Below the pieces are notes generated by a model, which did not search any database, was not told where the DNA came from, and worked only from the letters and a program-made list of their open reading frames with translations. A DNA stretch of 32,408 bases. It comes from Bacteroidia bacterium (GTDB lineage: Bacteria; Bacteroidota; Bacteroidia; DATLTG01). Position 1 is the first letter of the stretch. Every line of letters begins with the position of its first letter. Position numbers and translations under genes: made by a program. This document shows, piece after piece, positions 29,576 to 32,408 of the stretch. Location: contig JBDTAC010000032.1 of the NCBI GenBank assembly GCA_039924845.1, positions 1 through 32,408 on the forward strand, written 5' to 3'.

Positions 29576-32408
29576 ATGCTATCGCGAAAAAAAAGTAAAT
29601 TATCCGTAAAAATAATTTACGTTTGTTTCCTCACATTAATTTTTTTTCTGCCCAATAAGATGGAGGCGCAATTCATTCTAAATGGAAGTGCTACAATTAT
29701 TACGCCTCAATGTTCTTCCGCAACTACAACATATCAATTAACCCCCGATTTAGGCGCACAAGCCGGAGAAATTTGGTATGCTACGCAAATTAGTTTAGCC
29801 AATCGGTTTGACATTCAATTTCAGGTTTTTCTTGGTACGAAAGATTATTATGGAGGTAGTGGTGCAGACGGAGTCTGTTTCGTTTTTCAACAACAAAGTA
29901 CCAATGCCGGTAGTGCTGGAGGAGGAATGGGATTTGGAGGTATAACACCTTCTGTTGGTGTAGAATTTGACACGTATGAAAATGGTTGGGATCCTGCTTT
30001 TTGTCATACTGCAATTGAAAAAAATGGAGATGTAAATCACACAGATGGTTCGGGTAATAATCTGGCAGGTCCAGTTCAACTTAGCTCTACTAATCCAGAT
30101 TTACCAGATGGAGCTTGGCACAGTATTGAAATTATATGGGATCCCATAACAAAAAAATTATCAGAGTATTGTGATTGTGTTTTTCGTTTATCCTACACAG
30201 GTGATATCGTAAGTACTGTTTTTGGTGGAAATCCAAACGTTTATTGGGGATTTACTGCAGGAACGGGCGGAGCCTCAAATCTACAAGAGATTTGCATCAC
30301 ACATTCTTATCTAACTAACAATCTTCGAGATACCTTGATATGCTCAGGCAACTCAGTACCATTAACTGTTTCAGGTGGAGTTTCGTACTCTTGGTCACCC
30401 GCTGCTGGTTTAAGTTCTACAACAACCGCATCTGTTACTGCAACACCAGCCACCACAACGAGTTATACGGTTTCAATAACAAATAATTGCGGATTAATTA
30501 GTAGAGACAGTGCCACCATAACAGTTAATCCGAATCCGGTTGTTACGGTTAATTCAACTGCGATATGCGCAGGCACTAATGCTACCCTCACGGGAAATGG
30601 AGCAACAGCTTATTCGTGGAGTACAGGATCAATAACAAATCCAATTACGGTAATACCAGCAACAACCACTACTTACACATTAACAGGAACAACGACAGGT
30701 TGTACGGGTACAGCCATTGCAACAGTTACGGTCAATGTATTGCCAACAATAACCGTAAATTCAGCAACAATATGTGCAGGTACAGGTGCAACTTTAACGG
30801 GCGTAGGACCAGCAGGTACGACATATAGTTGGAGTACAGGCGCAACAACTAATCCGATAACAGTAAGTCCTGCCTCAACAACGAGTTATACCGTAACAGG
30901 AACAGATGCGAATGGTTGTACAGGTTCAGCAGTAGCAACAGTTACAGTAGGTTCAACTCTGTCTATAACAGCAAGTTCACCAAGTATTTGTTCTGGTAGC
31001 TCAATAAGTTTAAGTGCAAGTGGAGGTACTACTTATTCCTGGAGTACAGGTTCCACTACAAATCCAATTACTGTAACACCACTTACTACTACAACCTATA
31101 CCGTAACAGGTACTAGTAGTACTTGTAGTGGAAGCGCAACAGTTACAGTTACAGTTGATGTTTTAAAAGCAACGGCTGCTGGTTTTCCGGCTACTTGTAA
31201 TGGAAGTTGCAATGGCTATGCAGTAGTAATTCCATCAGGAGGTACTTTACCATATACTTATTTATGGACACCAGGTGGTAATACTACAGCTAATGCGAAT
31301 AATCTTTGTGCAGGAAATTATTGTATAAAAGTATCCGATGCCAATGGATGTAGTATAGATACTTGTGTCATAATAACGGAGCCGACAGCTCTTAATGTAA
31401 GTATTCCTACCTCAAGCAATGATTCGTGTAATAGATTATGCGATGGCACAGCAACTGGCTTGACAACGGGAGGAACAGCTCCTTATACCTATTCTTGGAA
31501 TACAGTACCTGTTCAAACTACAGCGGAAGCTATATCCTTGTGTGCAGGCACCTATACTTTAACCGCCAACGATGCAGCAGGTTGTAGCAGTACTGCAAGT
31601 GTTACCATTACACAACCAACACAGATAACAGTAACACCTTCAGCCGCCACAACTATATGTATCGGACAAAGCACAACAATTAGTTCAACTGCATCAGGTG
31701 GAACACCTGCTTATACGTATAGTTGGAATGCAATCTATAACGGACAAAATTATACGGTGAGTCCTACAAGTACCCCAATTACTTATACGGTGATAGCCAA
31801 CGATGCTAATGGATGTAAATCCACACCACAAACGGTAACGGTAAGTCTTAATCCTCCGCTGAATGTTATTGCGAAAAGCGACACCTCTTTGTGTATTGGA
31901 GGACATGCTACCTTGAACGCTATCGCAACAGGTGGAAACGGAAACTACAATTATGTATGGCAGCCGGGAGCTTTTTCAGGCAGCACAATAAGTCTAACTC
32001 CAATCACTACTACTATATATACGGTAACAGTAACAGACAACTGCGGTACACCTTCGGATTCGAGTACGGTAACAGTAAAGGTTAATCCATTGCCAACAGC
32101 GAGCTTTTCGGCAGATACGACCAGCGGTTGTTATCCACTTTGTGTAACCTTTACCAATTTAAGCACACCTCCAAGTGCATCCGCTACCTGGGAGTTTGGC
32201 GATGGCAATTCGGCAACAACAGTGGGAAGTGCAAGCTATTGTTATCAAACAGCGGGTCAGTTTAGTGTAAGCTTAGCGGTAAAAGATAGTTTAGGATGCA
32301 GTAATAGTACAACGATAGGTAATTTAATAACGGTTTATCCACATCCTACTGCCAACTTTAATATGAGTCCGAATCCGGTAACGATATTAGAACCGACAGT
32401 TTTCTTTA
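29576..32408 (+). CDS. Large secreted adhesin, L-type lectin plus Ig-like, SprB and PKD repeats (3' truncated)
   Basis: 944 codons are visible and the gene continues past the right edge. After a signal peptide (about 1-31, ending MEAQ) comes an L-type (legume-like) lectin domain (about 35-242), with GADGVCFVFQQQ, GMGFGGITPSVGVEFDTYEN and DGAWHSIEIIWDP; the Asp and Asn residues fit Ca2+ and sugar binding. Then follow four Ig-like repeats of about 70 residues (250-530, pattern YSWSTG..TNPITV.P.TTT.YTVTG), two SprB repeats (531-603, 604-683: NGSCNGYAVV, GGT.PYTY.W), two more Ig-like repeats (684-840), one PKD domain (841-925, WEFGDGNS) and the start of another. A C-terminal T9SS sorting domain is expected but lies outside. 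Likely a surface-exposed carbohydrate-binding adhesin. Confidence 0.85.
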   Translation, partial: MLSRKKSKLSVKIIYVCFLTLIFFLPNKMEAQFILNGSATIITPQCSSATTTYQLTPDLGAQAGEIWYATQISLANRFDIQFQVFLGTKDYYGGSGADGVCFVFQQQSTNAGSAGGGMGFGGITPSVGVEFDTYENGWDPAFCHTAIEKNGDVNHTDGSGNNLAGPVQLSSTNPDLPDGAWHSIEIIWDPITKKLSEYCDCVFRLSYTGDIVSTVFGGNPNVYWGFTAGTGGASNLQEICITHSYLTNNLRDTLICSGNSVPLTVSGGVSYSWSPAAGLSSTTTASVTATPATTTSYTVSITNNCGLISRDSATITVNPNPVVTVNSTAICAGTNATLTGNGATAYSWSTGSITNPITVIPATTTTYTLTGTTTGCTGTAIATVTVNVLPTITVNSATICAGTGATLTGVGPAGTTYSWSTGATTNPITVSPASTTSYTVTGTDANGCTGSAVATVTVGSTLSITASSPSICSGSSISLSASGGTTYSWSTGSTTNPITVTPLTTTTYTVTGTSSTCSGSATVTVTVDVLKATAAGFPATCNGSCNGYAVVIPSGGTLPYTYLWTPGGNTTANANNLCAGNYCIKVSDANGCSIDTCVIITEPTALNVSIPTSSNDSCNRLCDGTATGLTTGGTAPYTYSWNTVPVQTTAEAISLCAGTYTLTANDAAGCSSTASVTITQPTQITVTPSAATTICIGQSTTISSTASGGTPAYTYSWNAIYNGQNYTVSPTSTPITYTVIANDANGCKSTPQTVTVSLNPPLNVIAKSDTSLCIGGHATLNAIATGGNGNYNYVWQPGAFSGSTISLTPITTTIYTVTVTDNCGTPSDSSTVTVKVNPLPTASFSADTTSGCYPLCVTFTNLSTPPSASATWEFGDGNSATTVGSASYCYQTAGQFSVSLAVKDSLGCSNSTTIGNLITVYPHPTANFNMSPNPVTILEPTVFF
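30323..31165 (+). repeat. Four in-frame Ig-like repeats of about 210 bp within the adhesin
   Basis: Tandem units of about 70 codons (residues 250-530) share CAGT.ATLTG, YSWSTG and a Thr-rich YTVTGT segment. They are clearly similar at the DNA level (recurring tggagtacagg and accgtaacagg), so length variation by recombination is possible. Confidence 0.8.

Noticed and set aside
30616-32085. Short open frames rich in Asn and Tyr overlapping the adhesin
   Set aside because: They are off-frame readings of the Thr/Ser-rich repeats; the 944-codon frame without stops is clearly the real one.

Overview
The window comes from a low-GC (AT-rich) member of the Bacteroidota. Support for this includes a eukaryotic-type NADP isocitrate dehydrogenase, a fused alpha-beta E1 dehydrogenase, PorE-like TPR/beta-propeller envelope proteins, a lectin/SprB-repeat adhesin of gliding or T9SS type, TAnnTTTG promoter boxes, and almost no Shine-Dalgarno sequences. 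The genus cannot be named from the sequence alone. Most of the window is ordinary chromosomal core; no transposase, phage gene, integrase or CRISPR array is visible.

Layout. 1-79: 3' half of a tRNA-Lys and its terminator. 121-777: DtxR/MntR-type regulator. 778-1666: an accessory-looking gap with a frameshifted small gene and a 21-bp tandem array. 1667-4710 (minus): MacAB-type ABC efflux operon. 5061-7086: glutamate dehydrogenase and phosphatidylserine decarboxylase. 7199-9634 (minus): fused E1 2-oxoacid dehydrogenase. 9818-12184: secreted regulatory-domain protein, lipoprotein cytochrome c, ParB-nuclease-like protein and YciO. 12181-15797 (minus): asnB, PiT phosphate transporter and its DUF47 partner. 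16107-18608: lysC-lysA operon. 18744-19046: small conserved protein, convergent with a NamZ-type (DUF1343) muramidase (19074-20288). 20581-24339: two adjacent TPR/propeller envelope proteins, the first with an OmpA-like C terminus. 24378-26804: exonuclease, FAH-family hydrolase and TPR lipoprotein. 26970-29480: sucC and icd (TCA cycle). 29576 to the right edge: a large adhesin cut off by the window.

The most striking feature is not a gene. A 20-26 bp A/T-rich palindrome with arms like TTCGAAAAA and TTTTTCGAA recurs about 28 times between 85 and 29,533. It occurs in nearly every gene junction, in divergent, convergent and co-directional gaps alike. It often supplies the stop codon of the upstream gene or abuts the start codon of the downstream one. 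It also lies inside at least seven coding regions, always in its only stop-free reading frame. It is absent from the adhesin part, the ABC efflux operon, and the interiors of gdhA, psd and the E1 gene. It could be a miniature dispersed element, a terminator-like RNA hairpin, a protein-binding site, or a mix of these.
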